From Bradyrhizobium manausense (GTDB lineage Bacteria; Pseudomonadota; Alphaproteobacteria; Rhizobiales; Xanthobacteraceae): a stretch of DNA of 64,000 bases. Within the stretch, counting starts at the first letter, position 1; every line of letters begins with the position of its first letter. The DNA is taken from assembly GCF_018131105.1 (NCBI RefSeq), contig NZ_JAFCJI010000001.1, positions 3,038,001 to 3,102,000 on the forward strand. The letters run 5' to 3'. Of this stretch, positions 1 to 8,743 are shown piece by piece. The position numbers were made by a program, and so were the translations under genes. The notes below the pieces were generated by a model. It had not been told where the DNA came from, searched no databases, and saw nothing but the letters and a program-made list of their open reading frames with translations.

Positions 1-192
1 GAGCTTACGGGGGCTTCGGCGTCTTCCCAATTGAAGCGCAACCAGCGTGCTCGCGATTTTACGATTCCCGCCGGGCCTTAACAACCCGTCGAATAGGGCA
101 AGAGCGCGGCGTGCGGACGCAGCAATCTGGCAATATTTACCCCGAAATGGCTGGTTTCGGTTAAGAACGGCGGCAAATTGGACTATTGACCG

Positions 193-948
193 ATGCCCTC
201 TCACGATTTCCGTGCCCCACGCCTGTACGTCGACGCCGCCCTGGCCCAGGACGCCAGGATCCCGCTCGACCGCGACCAGAGCAACTATCTCGGCAATGTG
301 CTGCGGCTGTCCGCCGGCGCCGAGGTTTTGGCCTTCAACGGCCGCGAGGGCGAGTGGCAGGCCGCGATCGAAGGCCGCAAGCGGCCCGATAATCTCGTCG
401 TCCTGCAGCAGGTCCGCCCGCAGGACCGCCTGCCCGACCTCGCTTATGTCTTCGCCCCGCTCAAACATGCCCGGCTCGACTACATGGTCCAGAAGGCGAT
501 CGAGATGGGCGCTGCCTCGCTTCAACCGGTCCTGACCCGGTTCACGCAGGCCTCCCGGGTCAACACCGAGCGGATGCGCGCCAACGTGGTCGAGGCCGCC
601 GAGCAATGCGGCATTTTGAGCATTGCCGCCGTAACCGAACCGGTGCCGCTCGACCGCTACCTCAGCCAGCGCCCGGCCGACCGCCTGCTGATCTTCTGCG
701 ATGAGGCGGCGGAGGTCCAAAGCCCCGTTCAAAGCCTGCGAGATGCCCACGAGGCCGGCCGCGGCATCGACGTGCTGATCGGCCCCGAAGGCGGTTTTGC
801 CGAGGAGGAGCGCGCCCTGCTGCTGCGGCAGCCGAAAATCCTGCGGCTCGCCCTGGGTCCGCGGATCATGCGGGCCGACACGGCCGCGGTCGCGGCGCTG
901 GCGCTTGTCCAGGCGGTATTGGGCGACTGGGGCGGCGCGAGCGGTTAG
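193..948 (+). CDS. rsmE: 16S rRNA (uridine-1498-N3)-methyltransferase RsmE
   Basis: Methylates N3 of U1498 in helix 44 of 16S rRNA with S-adenosylmethionine, in the cytoplasm on assembled 30S subunits. The 251-residue product has family length. An N-terminal PUA-like part precedes a SPOUT (trefoil-knot) methyltransferase domain. Two SAM-binding loop motifs are plain: IGPEGGF at residues 196-202 and LALGPRIMRADTA at 219-231. The ATG at 193 is the first in frame and gives the usual short lead-in to the RLYVD strand. The next gene lies on the opposite strand ten bases after the stop, so the two are convergent. The 192 bases upstream hold no gene I can support. Confidence 0.95.
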   Translation: MPSHDFRAPRLYVDAALAQDARIPLDRDQSNYLGNVLRLSAGAEVLAFNGREGEWQAAIEGRKRPDNLVVLQQVRPQDRLPDLAYVFAPLKHARLDYMVQKAIEMGAASLQPVLTRFTQASRVNTERMRANVVEAAEQCGILSIAAVTEPVPLDRYLSQRPADRLLIFCDEAAEVQSPVQSLRDAHEAGRGIDVLIGPEGGFAEEERALLLRQPKILRLALGPRIMRADTAAVAALALVQAVLGDWGGASG

Positions 949-958
949 ATCGCAGCCA

Positions 959-1963
959 CTAGCTGTGCTCGCGCAGCGATCGATGCAGGGTCTCGGACGG
1001 CAGCTCTCCGAACGCCGCCCGGTAACTCGCCGCGAACTCGCTCAAATGCCAGAAGCCATGCGCGATGGCGCAGGCCTTCACGCTGCGCCGTCCTGAACCG
1101 GCGCGCAGCTGCTTGCGCACCGACCAGAGGCGCAAGACCCGGCTATAGCGATGCGGGCTCATGCCGCAGATGGCCTTCGTCGCACTCTGGAGCGTGCGAA
1201 CCGACACGCCCACGCGCTCCGCCAGTTCGGTCGTCTTGTGCCAGACCGTGAGATCGTGCCGAATCAATCTTTCCATGTCGGCGACGATCCGGAGGTAGCT
1301 CTCCGTGGTGGCGTGCACCGATTTGCTGCTCACGCTGGAACGAATGGCGTTGTCCATCGCGCTGAGCAGGGATTGCTCGACAACCTCCTTCGAAGTCGGC
1401 TCGTTGAGGAAGTCCGGATCATTCGCGGCGGTTTCAAGCGTTGCCGATATCAGGCGACGCAAGGAGGCGAGCACGTCCGGTGGCACGGTCAGCAGATGAT
1501 GGCCGTCATCAAGTTGAGACCAGGGCTCGCGCGCGGGCGAGGTGAAGTACACGACACCGATCAACCGGCCCACCGGCTCATAGACCAGGCAATCCGAAGC
1601 GCCCTTCAGCACGACGATGGAACTGCCGATCGACTGCCCATTGATGCAGGTCGAGGTCACATGGTCCATCGGCACCACCACGGCGACGGCATGGGCCAGC
1701 TGGTAACCGCTGATGATCCGCGGGAAGGTCTTCACCAGAGACAGGCTCAGGTTCGGCAGGCTGAGCCGCGCGCGCATGATCGCAGTCGAGCCTGGAGACA
1801 ACGGCATGCTGGACGCGCCGGCATATCGCTCACTGTCGCCGAAATGATCGATGTCATACGCCTGGAGCTCGAGCGCCGAGGATGGCTTGAGCCCCTGGAA
1901 GGACAATTCCGCCGCTCTATTTTGCGTTCCGTCGCCGGCAATGTTGAGATGGCTCTGATCCAT
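959..1963 (-). CDS. AraC-family transcriptional regulator
   Basis: A 334-residue DNA-binding regulator. The C-terminal third carries the AraC double helix-turn-helix: the first helix pair around TTELAERVGVSVRTLQ, the second around ACAIAHGFWHLSEFAASYRA, ending with the family's FGELPSETL stretch. The N-terminal part resembles the AraC-binding-like domain that precedes such HTHs in many proteobacteria; its ligand cannot be read. I start at the ATG giving MDQSHLN; an upstream extension to 2023 would overlap the preceding gene and is rich in arginine and proline. It lies ten bases after the stop of the HTH gene at 1974-2498 on the same strand, so the two are probably co-transcribed. Confidence 0.85.
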   Translation of the reverse strand: MDQSHLNIAGDGTQNRAAELSFQGLKPSSALELQAYDIDHFGDSERYAGASSMPLSPGSTAIMRARLSLPNLSLSLVKTFPRIISGYQLAHAVAVVVPMDHVTSTCINGQSIGSSIVVLKGASDCLVYEPVGRLIGVVYFTSPAREPWSQLDDGHHLLTVPPDVLASLRRLISATLETAANDPDFLNEPTSKEVVEQSLLSAMDNAIRSSVSSKSVHATTESYLRIVADMERLIRHDLTVWHKTTELAERVGVSVRTLQSATKAICGMSPHRYSRVLRLWSVRKQLRAGSGRRSVKACAIAHGFWHLSEFAASYRAAFGELPSETLHRSLREHS

Positions 1964-1973
1964 GTCCTGCCGC

Positions 1974-2498
1974 TTACGTCGCCTTCCTGGTCGATGCAGT
2001 GCCCTCGGGAGCCCGCAGATCATCCGGCCCGTTGATGCCGGCGCGCTTGAGATCGCGAAGCAGCTTCGTGAGCAGCAGCATGTTCGTCTTCTGCAGTTCG
2101 TGATTGTTGCCGAACCTGAATGCGTTCTGCTCGGTCACGATCAGCCCGGCCTTGGTCTCGGCGAGAATCTTCCGCCGCTTCAATCCCGCCACGCGACGGC
2201 GAACCGTCTCGAGCGGCAGGCTCAGAAAGCGAGAGAGTGCAGCGCGGGACACGCCCTGCTTGATCGTATCCGGCTCGACCGTGTGAATGCTGGAAAACTT
2301 CTCGTCCAACGACGGATCGTTCATGACGTTGATGACATTCGCATTGAGAATCGCATGGACGATCAGAAGGTCCATCGGATCGAATTCGTCGTAATTCCGG
2401 AACATCTCGCTGATCGAAAACAGCATATACGCCAGCGTATGTCGCGAGACCGTCCGGATAATATCTGAAGCATTGCGCATGGAATCGGAAACCAACAT
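1974..2498 (-). CDS. Helix-turn-helix protein, putative regulator
   Basis: A 174-residue soluble protein. The middle (about residues 85-115, SRAALSRFLSLPLETVRRRV followed by KRRKIL) looks like a winged helix-turn-helix. The N-terminal 60 residues are helical with FDPMDLLIVHAILNANV. The C-terminus ends in a short helix and a loose tail. I cannot name a specific family. The ATG at 2498 has a poor ribosome binding site; a second ATG at 2480 (MRNASD) is possible. It is the first gene of a probable two-gene regulator operon with the AraC gene. A palindrome at 2539-2557, just upstream, may be its own operator. Confidence 0.7.
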   Translation of the reverse strand: MLVSDSMRNASDIIRTVSRHTLAYMLFSISEMFRNYDEFDPMDLLIVHAILNANVINVMNDPSLDEKFSSIHTVEPDTIKQGVSRAALSRFLSLPLETVRRRVAGLKRRKILAETKAGLIVTEQNAFRFGNNHELQKTNMLLLTKLLRDLKRAGINGPDDLRAPEGTASTRKAT

Positions 2499-2538
2499 TC
2501 ATCTTGTAAACGAAGGCAGCAGCGAACGTATCGTCCGG

Positions 2539-2557
2539 CATACCCAAATTGAGTATG
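2539..2557. promoter_or_regulatory. Candidate operator palindrome
   Basis: A 19-base inverted repeat with outer arms CATAC and GTATG; 16 of 19 positions agree with its own reverse complement. It sits about 40 bases upstream of the HTH gene and faces the divergent small gene at 2736. A second, bulged repeat (GACAACTTG / CAAGTGTC) follows directly. Binding by the adjacent HTH or AraC protein is inference. Confidence 0.4.
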
Positions 2558-2735
2558 TGACAACTTGCCAAGTGTCCTCAATCTCTCATTGTGACGTTGC
2601 AGATGCAGGGGGCTCCGTCGGGACGCATTTCGCGATCGGCAGCGCGGCTGACTGTCGGATCGATGGCGGTTCGCGCCAGCATTCAACGGTGCCGATGATG
2701 CCAGCTCCATTCAGCCGGCAGTCGGGCGGAAGCGA

Positions 2736-2954
2736 ATGGCCATGAACGACGACTTTGAATCCGACATGCGCCGACGCGAGGACTTGCGCCTCATCAAGGC
2801 ATTTCTCGGCATCACCGACGCGCACAAGCGGCGGCGAATTCTGGAACTCGCGGAGCGGCTCGCCGAGGATGCCGCATCGAACGCCGCAGGACTTGCCGCG
2901 GCCGAAGCATCAACTGTGGAAGAGTGCAGAGACGTCCCCGACCGCATTGAATGA
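2736..2954 (+). CDS. Small protein resembling the tail of XRE-type regulators
   Basis: A 72-residue charged, helical protein without membrane segment or signal. Residues 13-45 (RREDLRLIKAFLGITDAHKR and onward) look like the short C-terminal helix found after the DNA-binding domain in many rhizobial XRE/HTH_3 regulators, whose pattern is a hydrophobic helix, then AF..I.D...R..I..L...LA. No helix-turn-helix is present. GGAAGCGA precedes the ATG at 2736; a second ATG at 2742 is equally usable. It is divergent from the HTH/AraC pair. Function unknown. Confidence 0.6.
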   Translation: MAMNDDFESDMRRREDLRLIKAFLGITDAHKRRRILELAERLAEDAASNAAGLAAAEASTVEECRDVPDRIE

Positions 2955-3208
2955 GCGGGAAGCGTTTCCGGTATTAAATTACCCTTACCTCGGCGATCAC
3001 GTTTGGACCGCGCCGTCCCTCGGGCAGCTTCGGCCGTTTCAAAGCGGACCCGGGCAGGCCGCCCGGACGGCTCTAAAGTCGTTAAGCGATTGATCCTTTG
3101 GAGGTCGAAACCGTTTTGCGGCCATGCTAAGGGCTGCGCCAATTCCTGTGCCTTCGCTTTGGCCTCCCCCTTGCCTGCCCGGTTCTGCCGGGATGATGGA
3201 CCCCCGAG

Positions 3209-4366
3209 ATGACCGCGACTGCCACCTCAAATGCTGCCGGCTCCGCCGCCTGGGCGGATACGCTGCTGCTGTCGTTTGCGCAGGCCGGCTATCTCCGGGC
3301 CGAGCCCGCCATCCTGCAACCGGCCGAGCCGTTCCTCGACCTCTCCGGCGAGGACATCCGCAAAAGCCTCTATCTGACGACGGATCTGTCCGGTGATGAG
3401 CTTTGCCTGCGCCCCGACCTGACGATCCCGGTGGCGCGCGATTACCTCGCCTCCGGCCGCGCCGGCCAGCCAGCCGGGTTCAGCTATCTGGGCCCCGTGT
3501 TCCGCTACCGCAGCGGCCAGGCCAGCGAATTCCTCCAGGCCGGGATCGAATCGTTCGGACGCCAGGACGGCGCCGCCGCTGATGCCGAGACCCTGGCGCT
3601 GGCGCTGGAGGCGACCGCCGCCTTCGGCGTGCACGACGTCGAAATCCGCACCGGCGACGTGGCACTGTTCAATGCGCTGCTCGACGCCCTCAACCTCTAC
3701 CCGGTCTGGCGCCGCCGCCTGATCAAGGATTTCAACCGCAAGATCAGCCTGGAGCAGGACCTGGAGCGGCTGGCCGCCGAGACCACCGCGACCCGCAGCG
3801 AATATGAGGGCGTGCTGGCGGCGCTCGCTGGCTCCGACCGCAAGGCGGCACTGGCCTTCGTCACCGATCTGATGTCGATCGCCGGCACCACCAATGTCGG
3901 CGGCCGTACCACCGCCGAGATCGCCGACCGCTTCCTCGAGCAATCGACGCTGAAGGGCGGCGCGCTGCCGCGCGAGGCGATCGCCGTGCTCAAGCGCTTC
4001 CTGTTGATATCGGGCAATCCCGACGATGCCGTCGCCGCACTGCGTGCTCTCGCCGCTGACGCAAAGCTCGATCTCGCCGGCGCGATTGACCAGCTCGAGA
4101 GCCGGGTCGGCTTCATGGCCGCACGCGGCATCGACGTGAAGCAGACCCGCTTCTCCACTGCGTTCGGGCGCGGCCTCGATTACTACACAGGCTTTGAGTT
4201 CGAGCTGCATCATCCTGGTAACGGCGCCGAGCCGCTGGTGGCCGGCGGCCGCTATGATGGACTGATGACCCAGCTCGGATCGCCGGCACCGATCCCGGCT
4301 GTCGGCTTCTCGGTCTGGGTGGACGCGCTGACCCGGATCGGGCGCAAGGTGGAGCTTAAGTCATGA
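3209..4366 (+). CDS. hisZ: ATP phosphoribosyltransferase regulatory subunit HisZ
   Basis: A histidyl-tRNA synthetase paralogue that lacks aminoacylation and acts as regulatory partner of HisG in the first step of histidine synthesis. The 385-residue product keeps the class II synthetase core: [15 protein letters not shown] near residue 75, the motif 2-like stretch [20 protein letters not shown] near 95-115, and a C-terminal strand-loop with [14 protein letters not shown] and VAGGRYDGL, where HisRS has its histidine-binding motifs. The anticodon-binding domain of true HisRS is missing, as expected. Its stop overlaps the hisG start by four bases (ATGA), so translation is probably coupled. Confidence 0.93.
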   Translation: MTATATSNAAGSAAWADTLLLSFAQAGYLRAEPAILQPAEPFLDLSGEDIRKSLYLTTDLSGDELCLRPDLTIPVARDYLASGRAGQPAGFSYLGPVFRYRSGQASEFLQAGIESFGRQDGAAADAETLALALEATAAFGVHDVEIRTGDVALFNALLDALNLYPVWRRRLIKDFNRKISLEQDLERLAAETTATRSEYEGVLAALAGSDRKAALAFVTDLMSIAGTTNVGGRTTAEIADRFLEQSTLKGGALPREAIAVLKRFLLISGNPDDAVAALRALAADAKLDLAGAIDQLESRVGFMAARGIDVKQTRFSTAFGRGLDYYTGFEFELHHPGNGAEPLVAGGRYDGLMTQLGSPAPIPAVGFSVWVDALTRIGRKVELKS

Positions 4367-5340
4367 GCGCGCCATTCGTACTGGCCGTTCCCTCCAAGGG
4401 CCGCCTTCAGGAAAACGCGGAAGGCTTCTTCGCCCGCGCCGGGCTCAAGCTGTCGAAGGCCGGCGGCGCCCGCGACTATCGCGGCACGCTTGCGGGTCTC
4501 GACAATGTCGAGGTCGCCTATCTCTCGGCGAGCGAGATTGCCTCACAGCTGTCCCGCGGCTCCGCGCATTTCGGAGTCACCGGAGAGGATCTGGTACGCG
4601 AGACCATCGCCGACGCCGACAAGCACGTGTCCCTGATCGACGGGCTCGGCTTCGGCTATGCCGACGTCGTCGTCGCCGTGCCGCAAGCCTGGATCGACGT
4701 CCGCACCATGGCGGATCTCGACGACGTCACCACCGGCTTCCGCGAGCAGCATCACATGCGGATGCGGGTCGCGACCAAGTTCGTGAACCTCACCCGCAGC
4801 TTCTTCCAGACCCACGGCATTACGGATTACCGCATCGTCGAGAGCACGGGCGCGACCGAAGGCGCACCGGCGGCCGGCAGCGCCGAGCTGATCGTCGACA
4901 TCACCACCACAGGCGCGACGCTCGCCGCCAACGGCTTACGGGTGCTCGACGACGGCGTGATGCTGCGCAGTCAGGCCAATCTGGTCGCCTCGCGGCACGC
5001 CGACTGGACGCCGCAGGCCCTCGAGACCGCGCGCGTCATCCTCGACCACATCGCGGCACGCGCGCGGGCCAACAAATACCGCGAGGTGCGGACCCGCTTC
5101 CTGCAATGCGATGCCGCCCTGCTCGGCGAAGCCCACAGCCGGTTCGGGGTCGAAGCCCCATTCGGCGGGCCGACCTCGTCAGGCATGCTGACGCTGCACT
5201 GCCCGCCAGGGCAGCTCTATGCACTGGCGAGCTTCCTGCGCCAGCATGGCGCCGAGACCGTCTCGGTGGTCTCGCTCGACTACGTGTTCGACCGGGAGAA
5301 CCCGCTGTTCGCCAAGCTCGAGGCTTTCCTGAGGCGGTGA
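4363..5340 (+). CDS. hisG: ATP phosphoribosyltransferase HisG
   Basis: Catalyses ATP + PRPP to phosphoribosyl-ATP, the committed step of histidine biosynthesis. Family landmarks are the N-terminal [27 protein letters not shown] near residue 75, and the PRPP loop with [19 protein letters not shown] near residues 170-190. At 325 residues it is much longer than the roughly 210-230 residues usual for short HisG that depends on HisZ. The extra C-terminal 90 residues include a strand-helix unit ([19 protein letters not shown], then [10 protein letters not shown]) that looks like the regulatory domain of long-form HisG. It is therefore unusual to find it paired with hisZ. Confidence 0.93.
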   Translation: MSAPFVLAVPSKGRLQENAEGFFARAGLKLSKAGGARDYRGTLAGLDNVEVAYLSASEIASQLSRGSAHFGVTGEDLVRETIADADKHVSLIDGLGFGYADVVVAVPQAWIDVRTMADLDDVTTGFREQHHMRMRVATKFVNLTRSFFQTHGITDYRIVESTGATEGAPAAGSAELIVDITTTGATLAANGLRVLDDGVMLRSQANLVASRHADWTPQALETARVILDHIAARARANKYREVRTRFLQCDAALLGEAHSRFGVEAPFGGPTSSGMLTLHCPPGQLYALASFLRQHGAETVSVVSLDYVFDRENPLFAKLEAFLRR

Positions 5341-5428
5341 GCCTCAGGTTCGTTCAGCGTAGCGACAGCAAACGGCAGCTACCATATGCTGTTGAGATGA
5401 CCTTGACCGACCTCTGGAACCTTGATCG

Positions 5429-6475
5429 ATGACGCTGGGCTCTGACGTTTCCGGCCTGACCACCACCGCGGCGAATGCTGCTGCGAAGGGGCTGTCGATC
5501 GTCGTCCCCGTCTATAACGAAGCGGCGGGCCTGGCCTCCCTGCACCAGCGCATCTGCGATCTCGCCAGGACCTTGCGGCAGCGTTATCGACTCGCCTGCG
5601 AAGTCGTCTATGTCGACGACGGCAGCGCCGACGCGACGCTGTCGGTTGCGCGCTCGCTGCCGGCCGACGCGGTCGACGTCCAGGTGGTGTCTCTTTCGCG
5701 CAACTTCGGCAAGGAGGCGGCGCTGATGGCCGGCCTCGACCATGCCCGGCTCGGCGCAGTGATGTTCATGGACGGCGACGGCCAGCATCCGCCCGCGCTC
5801 GTCGAACAGCTGGTGCGGCACTGGATCGAGGACGACTATGACGTCGTCTATACCGCCAAGGCGCACCGCGACAACGAGCCGTTCCTGCGCCGCGTCGCCG
5901 TGCACGGCTTCTACTCGCTGATCAATTGGGGCGCGCGCCAGAAGATTCCGGAGGATGCCGGCGACTTCCGCCTGCTGTCGCCCCGCGCGGTTAAGGCGCT
6001 CAGGCAGCTGCCGGAGCGCAACCGCTTCTTCAAGGGGCTCGCAAGCTGGATCGGCTTTCGCCAGATCCGCGTCGACTACGAGCCCGCGCCGCGCGTCCAT
6101 GGCGTGACGACCTTCAGCGCCGCGCGGCTGCTGGGCCTGTCGATCGAAGGTGTGACCTCGTTTTCGGTCGCACCGCTGCGCTTTGCCAGCCTGCTCGGCG
6201 TCATCCTCGCCGGCGTCGCTTTCCTGTTCGGCCTCTCCATCCTGTGGGAGGTGTTCACGACCGGCAAGCAGGTGCCGGGCTATCCCTCGCTCGTGGTCGG
6301 CCTGATGACGATCGGCGGCGTGCAGCTCATCATGATCGGGATCGTCGGCGAATATATCGGCAAGATCCTCTCCGAGCTGAAGGCGCGGCCGATCTACTTC
6401 GTCGCCGAGCACAGCGAAAAGCATTTTGACGCCGACGCGGCCGGCGACGCATCGAACAGGACTGCGGCCGAATGA
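5429..6475 (+). CDS. Family 2 glycosyltransferase, GtrB/DPM-like, membrane anchored
   Basis: A 348-residue GT2 enzyme that probably transfers a sugar to a polyprenyl phosphate or lipid at the inner face of the cytoplasmic membrane. Residues about 20-50 show the GT-A start (LSIVVPVYNEAAGLASLHQR), followed by VYVDDGSADAT, MFMDGDGQHPP with the metal-binding DxD, and DAGDFRLLSP. Two hydrophobic segments near residues 250-275 and 285-310 anchor the C-terminus, as in GtrB, ArnC and DPM1-type enzymes. The stop overlaps the next start by four bases, so it forms a pair with the YdjC-type gene. The acceptor cannot be read. Confidence 0.85.
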   Translation: MTLGSDVSGLTTTAANAAAKGLSIVVPVYNEAAGLASLHQRICDLARTLRQRYRLACEVVYVDDGSADATLSVARSLPADAVDVQVVSLSRNFGKEAALMAGLDHARLGAVMFMDGDGQHPPALVEQLVRHWIEDDYDVVYTAKAHRDNEPFLRRVAVHGFYSLINWGARQKIPEDAGDFRLLSPRAVKALRQLPERNRFFKGLASWIGFRQIRVDYEPAPRVHGVTTFSAARLLGLSIEGVTSFSVAPLRFASLLGVILAGVAFLFGLSILWEVFTTGKQVPGYPSLVVGLMTIGGVQLIMIGIVGEYIGKILSELKARPIYFVAEHSEKHFDADAAGDASNRTAAE

Positions 6476-7317
6476 GCGCGGCGGCAGCGCCGCGCCGGAT
6501 CTGGCTCTGCGCCGACGATTACGGCATCAGCCCGGGCGTCAACCGCGCCATCCGCGACCTGATCGAACGCGGCCGTCTCAACGCGACGTCTGTCATGATG
6601 GTCGGCCCCGCGATCGAGCGCGGCGAGATCGAGGCGCTTCAGGCCGCGGCCAGGACCAGTCCGCGCTGCGCGATCGGGTTGCATGTGACGCTGTCGGCGC
6701 CGTTCCGGCCCCTCACCATGCATTTCCGTCCGCTCGACGGCGACATGTTCATGGCCTTTCCAAAGCTGCTGCGCGCCGGGTTGATGCGGCGGCTCGACCG
6801 CGAATTCTTCCGCAACGAGGTCAGAGCGCAGCTCGCAGCTTTCGCGGAAGCCTTCGGCCGGGCGCCCGACTTTGTCGACGGCCATCAGCATGTGCAGCTG
6901 TTTCCGCAAGTGCGCGACGGCTTTGTCGATGCAGTCAGCGAGATCACGCCGAAGGCCTGGGTGCGCCAGGGCGGACGCGACCTGCCGCTGGCCCAGCGGC
7001 TGGCTTCTCCGAAAGCGATGGTGCTCGATATCCTCAGCGCACAATTCCGCCGCCAGGCGGGGCGCGCCGGTCTTTCGTTCAATCCCGCGTTTGCCGGCGC
7101 CTATGATTTCACGCGCGCGGCCGATTTCGGCGAGCTGATGCGGCAATTCCTCGAAGGCCTGCCCGAGGGGGGCCTTGTGATGTGCCATCCCGGTTTCGTC
7201 GACGAGGTCCTCGCCGGCCTCGACCCGATGACGGATGTCAGGGAGCGCGAGCATGGCTATCTCGCCAGCGACGCCTTTGTGCAGCTGCTCGCGGCCAGCA
7301 ACGTGACATTGGGATGA
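6472..7317 (+). CDS. ChbG/HpnK (YdjC) family carbohydrate deacetylase
   Basis: A 281-residue metal-dependent deacetylase-like protein acting on N-acetylated sugars. The N-terminal RIWLCADDYGISPGVNRAI contains the DD metal ligand pair, and FVDGHQHVQLFPQV near residue 130 supplies the second metal-binding histidines. GLVMCHPGFVDE near residue 240 completes the family pattern. The gene is coupled to the upstream glycosyltransferase by a four-base overlap. The pair may add a sugar to a lipid and then deacetylate it, as in hopanoid (HpnI/HpnK) modification, but no other hopanoid gene is visible here, so that name is not assigned. Confidence 0.85.
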   Translation: MSAAAAPRRIWLCADDYGISPGVNRAIRDLIERGRLNATSVMMVGPAIERGEIEALQAAARTSPRCAIGLHVTLSAPFRPLTMHFRPLDGDMFMAFPKLLRAGLMRRLDREFFRNEVRAQLAAFAEAFGRAPDFVDGHQHVQLFPQVRDGFVDAVSEITPKAWVRQGGRDLPLAQRLASPKAMVLDILSAQFRRQAGRAGLSFNPAFAGAYDFTRAADFGELMRQFLEGLPEGGLVMCHPGFVDEVLAGLDPMTDVREREHGYLASDAFVQLLAASNVTLG

Positions 7318-7456
7318 AGCCGGCGGGCGCCAGCCCCGGAAGCCGACCCTTGGGAACAGTCTGTCGCATACCGAAATTTAATGCGGCCGCCACTGTTGGG
7401 GCCACAATGGAACCCTACATCCCGCTTGCGCTTGTTTTGCGCGAGGGAGACACACC

Positions 7457-8278
7457 ATGACGCCGCAGGAACGCCAGCTCGTCGACGAGCTTTTCGACCG
7501 GCTTTCGAAACTGGAAAATGCACCGCGCGATCCCGACGCGATCGCGGCAATTTCAGATGGGCTTCGCAAGGCCCCGGGCGCCGTCTATGCGCTGGTGCAG
7601 ACCACGCTGTTGCAGGACGAGGCGCTCAAGCGTGCCCATAACCGCATCCAGGAGCTGGAAGCGGCCCATGCACCCGAGCAGCCGCAATCCGGCGGCTTCC
7701 TCGATACCATGCGCGACACGCTGTTCGGCGGAGGCCCATCGCGCGGCTCGGTTCCGAACGTGCCGCCGCGTGAGCAGCGGCCGGTCTGGAACAGCGGCCA
7801 GGCGATGCAGCAGGCCCAGCCGGGCTATGGCCAGCCGCCTTATGGTCAGGCTTACGGGCAAGGCCAGGGTTACGGACAAGCATCTGGGGCGCCGCCGGTC
7901 GGTGGTGGCGGCTCGTTCCTGGGCACGGCGGCCGCGGCCGCGGCCGGTGTCGTCGGCGGCTCGCTGCTGCTCTCCAGCATCCGCGGCATGATGGGCGGCG
8001 GATCGCATCAGGCTTTTGGCGACACCACGATCATCGAGGAGCGCGGTGGCGGTGGCAGCCCCTGGAGTGGCGACCAGTCCGGCAGCTCGCTCGCCCGCGA
8101 TGCCGGTCTGAATGACATCGGATCGAACCGGGACTCCCGTCAGGGCTTCTTCGACCAGGCTTCGAACGATCGCGATAACGACGATCAGAACGACGACAAC
8201 TACGACAACGGCAATATGGACATGGCCGACGACAGCGATTCCGGTGGCGGAGACGACGGCGGCAGCGATTACGCGTGA
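7457..8278 (+). CDS. DUF2076 family protein with acidic C-terminal tail
   Basis: A 273-residue protein of the DUF2076 family, function unknown. The N-terminal 75 residues (MTPQERQLVDELFDRLSKLE and a helix with YALVQTTLLQDEALK) are the conserved part. A glycine/tyrosine/glutamine-rich linker follows with repeated GYGQ and YGQ units near residues 115-145. A short hydrophobic glycine/alanine segment (FLGTAAAAAAGVVGGSLLLS, near 155-175) may enter or cross the membrane. The last 60 residues are rich in Asp and Asn. A strong terminator follows directly. Confidence 0.8.
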   Translation: MTPQERQLVDELFDRLSKLENAPRDPDAIAAISDGLRKAPGAVYALVQTTLLQDEALKRAHNRIQELEAAHAPEQPQSGGFLDTMRDTLFGGGPSRGSVPNVPPREQRPVWNSGQAMQQAQPGYGQPPYGQAYGQGQGYGQASGAPPVGGGGSFLGTAAAAAAGVVGGSLLLSSIRGMMGGGSHQAFGDTTIIEERGGGGSPWSGDQSGSSLARDAGLNDIGSNRDSRQGFFDQASNDRDNDDQNDDNYDNGNMDMADDSDSGGGDDGGSDYA

Positions 8279-8298
8279 GGCGGGAGCCTCCCGAAAAC

Positions 8299-8332
8299 AG
8301 AACGGCCGCCCATCGGGCGGCCGTTCTTGTTT
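8299..8332 (+). terminator. Rho-independent terminator after the DUF2076 gene
   Basis: Perfect 13-base stem (AGAACGGCCGCCC and its complement) with a three-base loop ATC, followed by TTGTTT. It begins 20 bases after the stop codon. Confidence 0.85.
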
Positions 8333-8339
8333 CGAAGGG

Positions 8340-8403
8340 CTCTACAGCGCCAGCGTGATCGTTTCGGAAGACCGCTTCACACGTGTCCGGATCATGCGCT
8401 CGT
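8340..8403. repeat. Degenerate rhizobial intergenic repeat (RIME-like)
   Basis: The stretch with GTGATCGTTTCGG followed by CCGCTTCACAC and TCCGGATCATGCGCT resembles one half of the palindromic mosaic elements scattered between rhizobial genes. It is decayed and was recognised by eye only. It lies between two convergent genes. Confidence 0.4.
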
Positions 8404-8407
8404 GAGG

Positions 8408-8629
8408 TCAGCCGCCCCAGTGCTGGGCCTGGTAGGGATCGGTGTATCCGACCGGCGCCGAATACGGGGCCGCGTAGGGAACGTAGGCAAACCCCGCAGC
8501 GGCACGCGGCGTGAGTTGGGGGGCGAAAGTTCGTGTGGCAGGCGCAGCATGCCGCTTATGATGTGCCGTCCCGGCACTCGCCGAGGCGGTCAGGGCGACA
8601 AGGATACCCAAGGCCAAGATCGCACGCAT
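8408..8629 (-). CDS. Small exported hypothetical protein
   Basis: A 73-residue product with a clear signal peptide (MRAILALGILVALTASASAG, cleavage probably after ASA). The mature part is short, with His, Ala, Pro and Tyr in abundance and a YAAPYSAPVGYTDPY stretch, as in many rhizobial periplasmic proteins of unknown function. The start at 8629 is chosen because AGGAG lies just upstream and the signal peptide begins there; a longer frame adds only non-conserved residues. Confidence 0.6.
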   Translation of the reverse strand: MRAILALGILVALTASASAGTAHHKRHAAPATRTFAPQLTPRAAAGFAYVPYAAPYSAPVGYTDPYQAQHWGG

Positions 8630-8743
8630 CGCAATTGCTCCTGTTGAGTTGCCATGCGCAAATAGGCTTCGGCCCTTGCCGTACCAGTCCGCCGCTCCTT
8701 CACGATTGCTCACATCCCCGGCATCCAACGATGCCGACGGCTC

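Noticed and set aside
1..192. Possible gene end or divergent gene start at the left edge
   Set aside because: Short frames can be drawn on both strands, but none shows a family feature in so few bases.
3227..4213. 328-codon minus-strand frame opposite hisZ
   Set aside because: Composition of an antisense shadow; hisZ motifs are unambiguous.
5354..6424. 356-codon minus-strand frame opposite the GT2 gene
   Set aside because: His/Asp/Arg-rich shadow of a gene with clear GT2 motifs.
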